Assembly (NCBI GenBank): GCA_963575645.1
Contig: OY754467.1
Location: 25,106,501 to 25,170,500 of the forward strand
Source: Xanthostigma xanthostigma
Taxonomy: Eukaryota; Arthropoda; Insecta; Raphidioptera; Raphidiidae
Reading direction: 5' to 3'
Length of the DNA stretch: 64,000 nucleotides
In this document: positions 1 to 9,575 of the stretch, in pieces
Position numbering within the stretch: the first letter of the stretch is position 1
Layout of the letters: every line of letters starts with the position of its first letter
The notes under the pieces: model-generated
Seen by the model: the letters and a program-made list of their open reading frames with translations, nothing else
The model's database searches: none
Told to the model about the DNA's origin: nothing
Position numbers and translations under genes: made by a program

Positions 1-961
1 GACAGAGAGACGCGGCGGAGGTGGACTTTGTTTTATAATATGTTGTGATAATTATAAAATTATTGAAAAAAATTCACAATTTTAATTTTTAAATCATCAC
101 AAGACATAATTCAAGGATCATGGGTATTATTAGCATAACCATAAATATTTGGTAATTAATGGCATAACTTAATTTTTAATTATTCAAACATTTATACCAC
201 AAATTTTATTAGATTACAAAAGAGTGTATGTTTTGTATATTATTTTCAGAGCCTGATGAAGTCCCAAATAAATATAGGACGAAACGTAGCTATTTTTAAA
301 ACCCGTCTATTTATCCAATATTAATATCTTACTAAGCACAAATGTAAGATTGTTGCCATTCACCCCAATATAAATAGTACAGCCCAGGAATTTTCAAATC
401 GCTCTGAATTCTTGAAACATTGTAAGATAAATTTTAGTTCAGAGACTCTATTGATCAGAGAAAACAACATAATATTTATATTATCAGCGATTTCCAGGCC
501 GCCATCTTGGATTTCCAGGTCTTAGTCCCAGCATTTTAGACAAAAAATCTGTAATTCACGCACGGAAAAATGGTCCATAAATTTTTTCTGCTACTATTTT
601 TCCAGGAATTCCGAGCACTGAAAGTATATTATACCGTCAAAACCAAGCGGTTAGGCCGAGATTTTTTTTTCGATTTTCCCCCTTATCTTAAAACGAGTCT
701 AGCTTCCGCCTATATGTCATATATAAAAAAATGCTCTAAATTAATTAAATAGCTTGTGTACCAGGCGGTAGACAGTTGGGACGACATGATTACATGTATG
801 AATTTGTAAATTTTTAATCTTGAAATATGAATATAATACTTGCAAACTAACAATTTTTTTAATAATTTAAATATAAAGAAATATTTTTTTGTTACGGAAA
901 GATTGCTATATGCAATATTACCCTCCAACACGGAATAAATAGATATATGGAAAAATAATGC
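1..961. other. AT-rich non-coding DNA, no gene seen
   Basis: Only short chance ORFs occur here. Apart from the hammerhead-like motif at 253-307 I see no conserved structure. The sequence is AT-rich with homopolymer runs, typical of decayed repeats. Confidence 0.5.
253..307 (+). ncRNA. degenerate hammerhead-like ribozyme motif
   Basis: CTGATGA (253-259) matches the first conserved core strand. GTCC (261-264) can pair with GGAC (277-280) as stem II across a 12-nt loop, and GAAAC follows at once (281-285). ACG (284-286) could pair with CGT (304-306) as a short stem III ahead of a GTC cleavage triplet (305-307). An extra A lies between core and stem II, and no convincing stem I forms between the flanks. 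This is therefore probably a decayed copy of the hammerheads carried by Penelope-like or retrozyme elements, or a chance match. No retroelement ORF is recognisable beside it. Confidence 0.25.
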
Positions 962-1639
962 TTTTTGACGTGATAACGTCTTATAAATTGATGAATCACC
1001 AATCTTATAAATTGATAAAACACCGGCTGCATGTTCGAAAAAGTGTAACGTAACGTTCCTAACGTTCCTAACGTTCCGCCTGACCCTGTGCGTGCTTTTT
1101 GCTAATTTCTCGCTCAATTTAAATCAGATCGGTTTGAAACCAGTCTTAAACGAAAGAGGAGAACATTTTACATAGATTTCGTATAACAGAATTTGCCTAA
1201 ACAGTTTTTTTATACAAATTTATATAGAAAAATATTTTATACAAATTTATATAGAAAAATAGCTGTATAAATGCAATGTTGTGTAATGCATGGCGCGACG
1301 CGGTCGGTTGTCTTTGTTTGCCGTACATGGAAATTAGAAGCAAACGTATGTCTTGTCTTAACATGAAAACAGCTGCATTTCTAATGTTTAATTCAATTTT
1401 TTGACATTAGTATATTGTGAAATGCAAAGCCTTCTAAGTTAAGTATTGGAATAACTAATTATTATTAGAACATAATACTTTGTAAGTTGCAAACGTCACT
1501 TTTGACATTTCTTATCATTCCGACACCAAGGATAAGCGGATTGAAACCAAATTTTGGGAGGTTTAGGTTATGTATTACGGAATACGTTATCACGTAAAAC
1601 TATCGTCCGTAAACCGACTTTACAGACAACCAATTTTTT
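962..1639 (+). repeat. dispersed repeat R1, copy 1
   Basis: Close match to 52522-53231 (same strand) and to 60611-61333 (reverse). One end starts TTTTTGACGTGATAACG and the other ends CAACCAATTTTTT. Inverted GACGTGATAACGT / ACGTTATCACGTA blocks sit near the ends. A short tandem array based on AACGTTCCT near 1045-1078 differs in copy number between copies, explaining the lengths of 678, 710 and 723 bp. No transposase is present, so it is most likely a non-autonomous DNA transposon. Confidence 0.75.
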
Positions 1640-2274
1640 GAGTATGTTTTGTTTTGTTATGGCGATTTTTTTATGCAAACGAATAAGAGGTATTTGACGA
1701 AGTAGAGTTTGATTGACTAATAAAATCATTTTTATGTGTATTTGATGCCAATTTCTGTAGTTAAGAAGTTCTGGTATAATTTACAGTCAACGCGTAAATA
1801 ATATTCTTTATATTTCTGACATTCTGGTATATTGTCGATCGAAAATAAACCTTCGGTTTCGCATAGTTAACAATCCAGTCTACAGACAACATTGATATTG
1901 TCTGTCCTTGCGTTGATTACTATTACTACTTTATGCGCATTTTTTGTTCATTTTTCTGCCAGTTATTACTGCCATTTATTTAAATACAGTATTTTATAAT
2001 TACAGTTTAAATTTCTCATTTATGAATATTTGGGATTAAAATAAGAAAAATATGTTTTTAAACACGTTATACTAGAAGAGGTTTGTTCAACAAGAAGTGC
2101 TTTTTAAGACAAAAAAAATCCAGTTTATAAATATTGGTACCTACTTACATCTATAAGAATACCTTGACAATCATTCCGTTCATATTTCGGAAACTTTACC
2201 AAGCCCATAGTTATTGGACAAGTAGGGTGCTTAATACGTAGCGCTACACATTAATAATAATTATCAACTAAAAC
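1640..2274. other. no feature seen
   Basis: AT-rich sequence between R1 and the foldback element. No ORF, repeat or RNA gene could be supported. Confidence 0.4.
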
Positions 2275-3767
2275 ATGCATAGATACGTTAACCCAGCGCA
2301 TTTAGAAATTTACCCAAAAATTTCCGATACATTTTTTCTTTTGTTGCTTATTCGAAAGGGTCTTGGATAGAGACCTTAATCCTGAGTTTTCGCATTCTCC
2401 AAATTGCCCCGTTCGCCAGCACCTTGGATTCTGTTTTTTCTTCAATTGCTCATAATATGTCGCGTTCTAATAATCCCACAGCAATCATTCTGGGATCGTT
2501 GGACTCATCAGGATTTACTCTTTAGTTGAATATCTATCAAGTAAAACTCTCCAATGTACTGGAAAAAAGTTATTAGCGTCCAAAGTTACAAGTTCTTTGC
2601 CAAAAGTTCTTGCGCCCGGTTTTTCCGCGCGCATCTCTTTTCAGTTCATCTGAGACCCCCACGGACAATTTACTATTTAATGTAGATTCAATTTCCAGTA
2701 TTTTCGCTTTTGTAACTAATATAACGTAAATTAATTAAGCTTAACGACATATTCGTTAAATCTGTGCTAAGAACACGCGTTATACATTAATTTTTTACTT
2801 AAATTTAAAGTCAGTTCAATAGTGGCGTGTGTGAGTCGGACGAACATGTAAATATTTTGAGTCGGAACGAGATTACCCCCCCCCTATTTTAGAGGATTCG
2901 GAACACGGTGGTGATATTAAAATTTCTCTTTAACCCCCCAAAATGGCCAAAAACCACCCCCAAACGGAGTTAAACACGCATTACGTTTTTCCCTTTCCGA
3001 AAAAATGGTTTTCCCTGTTTTTGAGAATGCTGAGCACTTTGGTGGTGTTGAATATTGCCACTGACTCTTACCAACCCCTCCACCGGCCAAATCTCAGAAT
3101 CCATTGAAACGGGGAGATAACCCAATTTTGCTGGTGATATGAAAAACAAATTCACCCGTTTTGGGGTTGATATTTGTCGGTGGAGGGGTTGGCGAGAGTC
3201 GGTGGCAATTTTCAACACCAGCACCATGCTCAGCATCCTCAAAAAAGGGAAAATACACTTTTTTCGGAAAGCGAATAACGTAATGCGCGTTTAACCCCTT
3301 TCGAGGGTGGTCCTTGGCCGTTTTGAGGGGTTGTGGAACCCCAACGAGAAATTTTAATATCACCACCGTGTTCCGCATTTTCTAAATAGGGGGGGGGGGG
3401 TAATCTAGTTTCGGTTCAAAATATTTACATGTTCGTTCGACTCACACACGCCACTATTGATCTGAGTTATAAATTTAAGTAAAAAATTAATGTAAAACGC
3501 GTGTTCTTAGCACAGATTTAACGAATATGTTGTTAATTGTTAATTAATTTGCGTTATATTAGTTACAAAAGCAAGAAATGCAGCGCTGAGCGCGAGTATT
3601 AGAGTCTTCAAACTAGCACGAAATGAATAGGGCAACTTCGAGCGTGGATTGGCGGACGAGGAATCAACCGATCGGGATGATTTTTTTTTAAATACTGGAA
3701 ATTGAATCTATATTAAATAGTAAATTGTCCGTGGGGGTCTCAGATGAACTGAAAAGAGATGCGCGCG

Positions 3768-4057
3768 AGTTACGTAGCTATACTTATGGTCCACCATGTA
3801 TGTCATGTTGGATCTTCATATTACGCATCCTGCATTACGTTGACTGTCTTTTGCAAAATCACGACTTCCCATGAGAAAGCAGTCGAGGTGTTAGGTATGG
3901 TAATATGATAAAAAGACCGGACTTCCACCTGCAAGGGGACAGTTGATAATCTGAATGAATATCAGTATCAACTACATCCATTATAATAAATAAAAAAAAA
4001 ATTACGTTTTTCACTAAAAGTGTTATTTTATTCAAAACCACTCGTTACCACGTAACT
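3768..4057 (+). repeat. 5' LTR of the errantivirus
   Basis: A 290-bp direct repeat matching 11322-11611. It begins AGTTACGTAG and ends CCACGTAACT, so the ends are inverted copies of each other. An AATAAATAAA stretch at about 3985 is the likely polyadenylation signal. The LTR is preceded by CGCG. Confidence 0.95.
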
Positions 4058-4066
4058 GGCGCAGTC
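4057..4066 (+). promoter_or_regulatory. primer-binding site
   Basis: TGGCGCAGTC starts on the last base of the 5' LTR. TGGCGCAGT is the form seen in 17.6/297-type errantiviruses, where it is assigned to tRNA-Ser and overlaps the LTR. It would prime minus-strand DNA synthesis. Confidence 0.75.
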
Positions 4067-4509
4067 TTCCGGCTTGAAGAAGCAAATTTATTAAATCAAG
4101 TGAAAATTGTTTAATAATAAAAAGCTGTCAAGACAACTTTTAAAATAAATGAAAATTATTTAAAAGTGATCTTCAAGACGTAACCTACACTCAAGAAAGA
4201 AAAGTTAAATAATAAATATTATAAAAACATTAAACAACCAAATACAATGCAAACATTATATCGCATAAACAACAATTATTAACAATAAACAAAAAATAAC
4301 AATCAATAATAAAAATCAAACTAAAGTTTATTAAATACCATCTTTAAATTTATAAAACTACCGACATATTACATCATCTTTAAAATATAATATATATAGC
4401 TGTTCCAAAGAGGCCGGTAAGCCCTCTCGTGCGGTTAGAATCAAGCAAGAAGAAAGCCAAGCAGCCAACAGCCTGGCCGATACCTACATCTAACATCTAA
4501 AGAAGAAGC

Positions 4510-4532
4510 ATGAAGAGTACGATTATTTTAAT
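4510..4532 (+). CDS. short upstream ORF / predicted first coding exon of env
   Basis: An ATG at 4510 opens an ORF that ends after eight codons (TAA at 4534-4536) in unspliced RNA. A strong donor, AT|GTAAGT, cuts the eighth codon at 4532/4533. An acceptor, TTTCAG|G at 9524/9525, resumes in the env frame with the matching phase. Spliced RNA would therefore start env here and give a short hydrophobic N-terminus suited to a signal peptide. In genomic RNA the same ATG is only a small upstream ORF before gag. Errantivirus env is known to be made from spliced RNA; the exact junction is inferred from sequence. Confidence 0.6.
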
Positions 4533-4562
4533 GTAAGTTAGATTGTAAGATTTTTTATTTTC

Positions 4563-5810
4563 ATGTCTGCTAGACAATTACAATCACTAATTAGCTCTGA
4601 AAATTCAGAAACAGAATCAGAATCAGAAGTAATTAGACAGTGCGAAGCAGCAAACATAGATCCTGTCCTAACTTCCACCTTAGAAACAGAAAATAATATA
4701 TCTTTAAACCTTGCAATAGAAAACTTAGCCATTAATAATCAAAACAACATGTCAATCACACCAATCACAAAACATATTTTTGATTTCGTCCCATCAATTG
4801 ATGGATCCAATCCAGACGATCTCAATGATTTTGTCAACCTAATCGATTATATTGTCGCAAAACATGCTATTCCCGTACCTACCTCCGGGCAAAATACACC
4901 CGATGAACTGTATAATAACGTACAGTTATTACACGGCATATTATCAAAAGTACACGGAGAAGCAAAAAACACTATTCGTGCACACTTAGCCAATGACTGG
5001 ATTTCCATAAAAAAAATTTTACAAGAAACCTTCTCCGACCCCCGATCTGAGCTGCAACTTAAAGCAGAAATTCAACAGTTACGCCCCAAACCTAATGAAA
5101 AATATATAAAATATTATGATAATCTTATCAAATTAATTAGCGTTTATACTTCAAAAATACCAGTTAACGAGGAACATGCTTTCAAAAATAAGTCCGTTCT
5201 CGAAACAGCCTTGAACAACCTAATTATATATACTTTGGAACCTATGGGCACTATGCTAAGGTTCAGACGACCAACAACAATGGCCGAAGCAAAAGCCCTT
5301 ATAATTGAAGAAACTAGAGCAATAGGCGAATATCCTCGAAAAATTGCAAGAATTAATAATTACCCTAAGTTTCCAAACATGTATCAATACAAACAAAATC
5401 AGAACCATCAAAATTTTACACAACAAAAACCAAATTTTGTAAGATCTCAAAATCAAAATAAGCCTCAAGGTCTATTAGTTCAAAGTAACAGCTCAAATGT
5501 ATTTGCCCCAAGACACCCATCCCCCAAATATAAAACAAACCCTACACCTATGTCTACCCAAACTTCTTACCAATATCCTAAAACACAAACAATGCGTACA
5601 TTGAAAGCAATGGTACAAGATGAACTCTATTCTATCCTTAACAGTGAGAGTGAACCTGAAAATGTCGAAGAAAATTTTGAATCAAACTTTGAAACAATTG
5701 AAAACAATGATTCATTAACAGACACTGACGATACTCAAATTGATTTTTTAGACGAAACAACGGAAGTGAACGACAATGCCAATTCGTTCAACTTCCTACA
5801 AGTAGATTAA
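4563..5810 (+). CDS. gag: Gag polyprotein of the errantivirus
   Basis: A 415-residue ORF, the first long one after the primer site. It would form the capsid shell of the particle. The first 60 residues are acidic and serine-rich. Residues of about 65-260 form the capsid-like part, with a helix-rich region (INPVNEEHAF-like spacing) and an arginine/alanine block near 225-255. The C-terminal third is low-complexity, rich in Asn, Gln, Pro and acidic residues. There is no CCHC zinc knuckle, as is usual for errantivirus Gag. The ATG at 4563 is the only sensible start; it lies inside the predicted env intron. The end overlaps pol by 67 bp and contains the -1 frameshift site. Length and order fit the family. 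Confidence 0.9.
   Translation: MSARQLQSLISSENSETESESEVIRQCEAANIDPVLTSTLETENNISLNLAIENLAINNQNNMSITPITKHIFDFVPSIDGSNPDDLNDFVNLIDYIVAKHAIPVPTSGQNTPDELYNNVQLLHGILSKVHGEAKNTIRAHLANDWISIKKILQETFSDPRSELQLKAEIQQLRPKPNEKYIKYYDNLIKLISVYTSKIPVNEEHAFKNKSVLETALNNLIIYTLEPMGTMLRFRRPTTMAEAKALIIEETRAIGEYPRKIARINNYPKFPNMYQYKQNQNHQNFTQQKPNFVRSQNQNKPQGLLVQSNSSNVFAPRHPSPKYKTNPTPMSTQTSYQYPKTQTMRTLKAMVQDELYSILNSESEPENVEENFESNFETIENNDSLTDTDDTQIDFLDETTEVNDNANSFNFLQVD
5744..5796 (+). promoter_or_regulatory. -1 ribosomal frameshift signal between gag and pol
   Basis: T TTT TTA (5744-5750) is in phase with gag codons, so it is a canonical X XXY YYZ slippery heptamer of the U-UUU-UUA type. The pol frame is closed by TGA at 5741-5743 directly upstream and open from 5744. 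After an 11-nt spacer, 5762-5773 pairs with 5784-5796 as a 12-bp stem with one bulged A (5790) and a 10-nt loop. Gag stops at 5808-5810. Slippery site, frame and downstream hairpin agree. Confidence 0.8.
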
Positions 5811-8800
5811 ATTTAACACAGGTCAACTCAAAAAATTGTCATGACCCCCATTCGCTTCCTTATATATTAATAAATGAACCTCCTTTAAAAATCCTAATAG
5901 ATTCAGGTGCATCTACCTCATTTATAACAGAAAATGCTGCAAATCTGTTTTTTCAAAATTACATAACCCCCTCAAATAACATAATTAATACAGCAGGCGG
6001 AAAAATAACAACCAAAGGCCAAATAACAATACCATGTTTTCTTGAATTCAATTCACCGAATACTAATATAAATTTTTTAATAATACCAAAATTTGAAAAG
6101 TTTGATGCAATAATCGGTACACAAACCTTGCGTGATCTTAATGCTCAAATTGATTTAAACAAAAATATTCTAAAAACAGCCAATTCAGAAATAATAATTA
6201 ATTTTCAAAAACAAAAACAACAAATAATTTTTGAAACTATTTTTCAAGCCAATAGTTCTAAGATAGTAAAAATTCCTGTAGAACATGAAAACGGAGATAT
6301 ATTTATAGATAGTCAGCACAATGGCACCGTAAAAACAACGCCTATGTTAACATCTGTAGAAAACGGTTTAGCAACAGTTGAATTTACAAACAACGGGAAC
6401 ACTCCGTATCTTGTACAATTAACAGCACAGTTGAAATCAATCCCACTGAAACATAATTACACGATATACACTACAAACAAACGGCACGCTTCTTATGACA
6501 TTGATATAGCACAACTCATCCGAACAGAACACCTGCAATCTCTTGAAAAACAAATGATAACAAAATTATGCACCAAATTCAAGGATGTGTTTTACACTGG
6601 TAATACTCCACTCACTTTCACTAATAATGTCAAACATCAAATAAGAACTAGCGATGAATCCCCGGTATATCAAAACCCTTATCGTATTCCACACGCAAAT
6701 AAAGCAGATGTGCAAAAAGAAATATCCAAACTTCTCAATCAAAATATAATCCGACCTAGCCACTCACCATGGTCAAGTCCCGTCCTCCTAGTTCCAAAAA
6801 AGCAAGACGCTTCTGGTCTAACAAAAATGAGACTCGTAATTGACTTTCGTAAACTCAACGACAAAACAATACCAGACAAATATCCACTTCCCAACATTGA
6901 AGACATTTTAGACAAACTAGGCCGTGCACAATACTTCACAACAATTGACCTTGCATCAGGGTTCCATCAAATTGAAATGGACCCTAATGACATTCAAAAA
7001 ACGGCATTCGTGACAGACAATGGCCATTACGAATTTTTAAGAATGCCATTTGGATTACGGAATGCTCCATCAACTTTCCAAAGAGTTATGGACAACATAC
7101 TTAGAGGCATCCAAAATCACTTTTGTCTTGTTTACATGGATGATATTATTGTGTTTTCGGCAAGTCTAGAAGAACATATTGTACATCTTAGTAAATTATT
7201 CACAAGATTAAGGCAGGCAAACTTAAAAATTCAATTAGACAAAACTGAATTTTTACGAAAGACAGTAAACTTTCTTGGACACGTTATCACTGCAGAAGGC
7301 ATTAAACCCAATCCCGAAAAAATTTCCGCAATATTAAATTACCCCATCCCTAAAACACAAAAGGAAATTAAATCATTCCTCGGTTTATTAGGTTATTACC
7401 GCCGTTTCATACCCAATTTGGCAAAATTGACTCATCCCTTAACGTCTTGTTTAAAGAAAAATGCTAAAGTAATCCATTCAGAAAAATTTATAGAATCTTT
7501 CGAAACATGTAAAAAATTATTAATTAACGAACCAATTTTAACCTTTCCGAATTTCGAAAAACCATTTATAGTCACTACTGATGCTAGTAATACAGCTATT
7601 GGCGCAGTACTTTCACAGGGCGTAATTGGTCAAGATAAACCTATTGCTTATATTAGCAGAACACTTAATGACCATGAAAAGAACTATTCCACAATAGAAA
7701 AGGAATTACTAGCTATTATTTGGGCTCTTTCTAAATTTAGACCATACATTTACGGAAAACCGTTTAAAATTGTCACTGACCATCAGCCAATTACATACTT
7801 AAAGAACTTAAAAGAACCAAATGCTAATTCTCGACTAACAAGATGGCGACTAAAGTTAATGGATTACAGTGATCATGAGATAATTTACAAAAAGGGTAAA
7901 TGCAACAGTAATGTCGATGCATTATCTCGCATTCCATCTTTAAATGTCACAACCCGTAATAATGAAAATGAAATAGATGTAGACAACATTTCTATCCTTC
8001 CTAATATCAACGATAGACCTATCATGAGCGACCAAGAACTCCAAGATATTCTTCAGTCACCCCAAGAAAAAATACCTGAAAAACTTTTAGAACCACAACC
8101 AAGTACTTCCACTCAAAACCTAAATTTACCTGAACATAATAAAAGCTTAGATTCGAACGAAACCGTGCATTCTGATACAGAATCCCCTATTTTAGAAATT
8201 CCCTATTCGGAACAATCCCTAAATTATTATTCTAATCAAGTAGAAATTATAACAAAAAATATCCTAAAAACCAGTCACAAAGAAGAATTCCTGCATCAAA
8301 AGAAAAAACGTCGATTAAAATTTTTTATTGCGAAACAAAATTATGAACTTGACCTAGTCAAACTATTTAATCAACACATTAAACCCACGCAACTCACAGC
8401 TGTATATACATCTCATGATAACATACCGGTAATTGTAAACACTTTACAAAAGCACTTTCGTTACAAGTCATACAATATTCGCATATGTAATCATATTTTA
8501 AAAGACATACAAGATTTAGAAACACAAGAAAGTCTCGTCAACACTTATCACCTCGGAAAAACCTATCATAGAGGGATCAATGAAACAATTTTGCATTTAC
8601 AAAAAAAATATTTTTGGCCCGACATGAAAGACACAGTAACACGCATAATAAATAATTGCGATCATTGTCAAACAAATAAATATGACAGAACACCGCCAAA
8701 ACCGTATTTAGAATTAACACCTACACCAAAAAGACCTATGGAGATTATTTCCATAGATATTTTTCACATTTTAGGAAAAAAATACCTTACAATAATAGAC

Positions 8801-9271
8801 GAATTTACAAAATATGGGCATGCTTTACCAGTCTCATCTAATTCAACTATTTTAATAAATGAAAAATTACTTCATTTTTTTACACATCATGGAATACCAC
8901 AAGTTATAAAATCAGATAATGCGGCTGAGTTTACCAATACACTTTTCAAAGAATTTCTAGATTTTTTTAATATTACCCACCGTCTAACTACAGCCAAACA
9001 CCATGAATCGAACGCCACAATTGAAAGGTTTCATTCTACGTTGATAGAACATTGTCGTATTTTACAAGACAATTTCCCAGCCTCCCATCCAGAGCTCTAC
9101 AACGATAAAATTGATTTTGTGATTGTAGCCTACAATTCAAAAATACACTCTAGTACAGGCTATACGCCGTATGAACTACACTTTCCTCAAAACAGAGAAA
9201 TTTTTGAAAGTCTTAATATCAACAAACATTTTTTACAGAACTATGTAGATGAAATTCACATTACTTTATGA
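5744..9271 (+). CDS. pol: Pol polyprotein: protease, reverse transcriptase, RNase H, integrase
   Basis: The frame opens at 5744 and is reached by -1 frameshifting from gag; the first ATG (6128) lies after the protease. Domains in order: aspartic protease with D-S-G-A at 5900-5911; reverse transcriptase with YMDD at 7133-7144; RNase H with the TTDAS motif (Asp codon 7580); integrase with an H-H-C-C zinc finger (first His 8549, CDHC at 8657-8668); and the catalytic triad at codons 8756 (Asp), 8915 (Asp) and 9023 (Glu), the last two separated by 35 residues. All catalytic residues seen are intact. The frame stops at 9269-9271 before the usual integrase C-terminal region, which continues in another frame (see 9249-9575). 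Confidence 0.93.
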   Translation, partial: FFRRNNGSERQCQFVQLPTSRLNLTQVNSKNCHDPHSLPYILINEPPLKILIDSGASTSFITENAANLFFQNYITPSNNIINTAGGKITTKGQITIPCFLEFNSPNTNINFLIIPKFEKFDAIIGTQTLRDLNAQIDLNKNILKTANSEIIINFQKQKQQIIFETIFQANSSKIVKIPVEHENGDIFIDSQHNGTVKTTPMLTSVENGLATVEFTNNGNTPYLVQLTAQLKSIPLKHNYTIYTTNKRHASYDIDIAQLIRTEHLQSLEKQMITKLCTKFKDVFYTGNTPLTFTNNVKHQIRTSDESPVYQNPYRIPHANKADVQKEISKLLNQNIIRPSHSPWSSPVLLVPKKQDASGLTKMRLVIDFRKLNDKTIPDKYPLPNIEDILDKLGRAQYFTTIDLASGFHQIEMDPNDIQKTAFVTDNGHYEFLRMPFGLRNAPSTFQRVMDNILRGIQNHFCLVYMDDIIVFSASLEEHIVHLSKLFTRLRQANLKIQLDKTEFLRKTVNFLGHVITAEGIKPNPEKISAILNYPIPKTQKEIKSFLGLLGYYRRFIPNLAKLTHPLTSCLKKNAKVIHSEKFIESFETCKKLLINEPILTFPNFEKPFIVTTDASNTAIGAVLSQGVIGQDKPIAYISRTLNDHEKNYSTIEKELLAIIWALSKFRPYIYGKPFKIVTDHQPITYLKNLKEPNANSRLTRWRLKLMDYSDHEIIYKKGKCNSNVDALSRIPSLNVTTRNNENEIDVDNISILPNINDRPIMSDQELQDILQSPQEKIPEKLLEPQPSTSTQNLNLPEHNKSLDSNETVHSDTESPILEIPYSEQSLNYYSNQVEIITKNILKTSHKEEFLHQKKKRRLKFFIAKQNYELDLVKLFNQHIKPTQLTAVYTSHDNIPVIVNTLQKHFRYKSYNIRICNHILKDIQDLETQESLVNTYHLGKTYHRGINETILHLQKKYFWPDMKDTVTRIINNCDHCQTNKYDRTPPKPYLELTPTPKRPMEIISIDIFHILGKKYLTIIDEFTKYGHALPVSSNSTILINEKLLHFFTHHGIPQVIKSDNAAEFTNTLFKEFLDFFNITHRLTTAKHHESNATIERFHSTLIEHCRILQDNFPASHPELYNDKIDFVIVAYNSKIHSSTGYTPYELHFPQNREIFESLNINKHFLQNYVDEIHITL

Positions 9272-9575
9272 CAAATTACATGACAAAATCCATAATAATA
9301 AACAACGCTACACCACAAAACTAAATAAAACAAAAGAACAACCCGCAACATATTTAACAAATAAAATATATCTTAAGCAAGATAAACGAAATAAAATTTC
9401 TAAACGAACACTACCTAGACAACTAGTAAGCCAAACAAGTAATAAAGTGACCTTAAAAAATCCTGTTAACAAGAAAACTGAAAATTATCACAAAAAGGAA
9501 TTAAAAAAGCCTTTAAAATTTCAGGTTTCTTACGACAGTCTGCAGCCTGACAAAGATAAAAATTCAAAACATTGA
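9249..9575 (+). pseudogene. frameshifted integrase C-terminal tail
   Basis: This 108-residue frame is lysine- and asparagine-rich and opens where Pol ends. Its start, with the KLHDKIHNNK segment, looks like the basic helix that follows the integrase core in errantivirus Pol. That suggests one base was lost or gained in the stretch 9250-9270. A separate small gene is unlikely, since no errantivirus I know has one here. The frame overlaps the env splice acceptor at 9524. If the break is real, this copy makes an integrase without its tail and would probably depend on other copies for integration. Confidence 0.6.

Noticed and set aside
710..1117. 135-residue minus-strand ORF, with a relative at 61133-61378
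   Set aside because: Both lie in repeat R1 and include its short tandem array; the frame is not kept between copies and no domain is visible.
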